Shown piece by piece: positions 32,283-32,340 of a DNA stretch of 32,340 nucleotides. The stretch covers positions 1-32,340 of the forward strand of contig CAIRBT010000031.1 in the NCBI GenBank assembly GCA_903876875.1, given 5' to 3'. The stretch's first letter is position 1, and each line of letters starts with the position of its first letter. Position numbers and translations under genes: made by a program. The stretch is from an uncultured Geobacteraceae bacterium (GTDB lineage Bacteria > Desulfobacterota > Desulfuromonadia > Geobacterales > Pseudopelobacteraceae). The notes beneath the pieces were generated by a model. The model had not been told where the DNA came from, did not search any database, and saw only the letters and a list, made by a program, of their open reading frames with translations.

Positions 32283-32293
32283 CCGGAGAAAAG

Positions 32294-32340
32294 GTGCCAG
32301 CCTCAACCATGAGCTCATCCGCCGACATCTATCGTCTTGC
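32294..32340 (+). CDS. Start of a downstream gene, cut by the window end
   Basis: An open frame runs from a GTG at 32294 to the window end, with GGAG six bases upstream, 11 bases after the tail-collar gene stop. An in-frame ATG at 32309 is a second possible start. Only 15 codons are visible, so no product can be named. The close spacing suggests co-transcription with the tail-collar gene. Confidence 0.35.
   Translation, partial: MPASTMSSSADIYRL

Overview
The window looks like part of a chromosome from a Geobacter-like member of the Desulfuromonadota (formerly Deltaproteobacteria). This is inferred from gene content, not from a marker-gene match: a succinyl-CoA:acetate CoA-transferase, futalosine-pathway menaquinone synthesis (MqnE), early-cobalt-type corrin genes (cbiF, cbiG), a DHH-CBS-nucleotidyltransferase fusion of the type known in Geobacter, many signal-peptide proteins and a sigma-54 promoter. 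Most of it is compact, moderately GC-rich housekeeping DNA with many head-to-tail genes. No rRNA, tRNA, CRISPR array or complete transposon was seen.

Layout. 1-2229: cold-shock protein with terminator, a YggT-family protein on the minus strand, a TM2-like membrane protein, and a FabH-type ketoacyl-ACP synthase. 2236-2403: a miniature inverted-repeat element that forms the end of the next gene. 2383-8386 (minus strand): a CheR-like methyltransferase overlapping mqnE, a stand-alone short flagellin, and a cbiF-cbiG-pdxA operon. 8561-12297 (plus): an OmpA-domain lipoprotein, an Smr-domain protein, a Dabb-domain protein, and the acetate CoA-transferase with a good sigma-70 promoter. 12369-14231 (minus): a FadD-like acyl-CoA ligase. 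14390-18684 (plus): gltX, uvrB and an unusual MutY-like glycosylase.

18859-21587 is the most interesting part. It holds a free-standing photoactive yellow protein (PYP) homologue that keeps the chromophore cysteine, tyrosine and glutamate. Nine bases downstream is a soluble triple-PAS histidine kinase, followed by a small BLUF-domain flavin photoreceptor that keeps its Tyr, Asn, Gln, Trp and Met. Together they look like a two-colour light-sensing locus in what is probably a non-photosynthetic anaerobe. The three genes are visibly more AT-rich than the genes on either side. A cheD gene follows, offering a possible but unproven link to chemotaxis or phototaxis.

21643-30619 (plus): cheD, a class I aminotransferase, glycogen phosphorylase, the DHH-CBS-tRNA nucleotidyltransferase fusion, a small exported protein, ppnP and gluQ. 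30707-32340: a sigma-54 promoter driving a tiny exported Ala/Lys-rich protein, a strong terminator, a non-coding stretch with two sister hairpins, an exported tail-collar-domain protein, and the start of a further gene cut by the window end.
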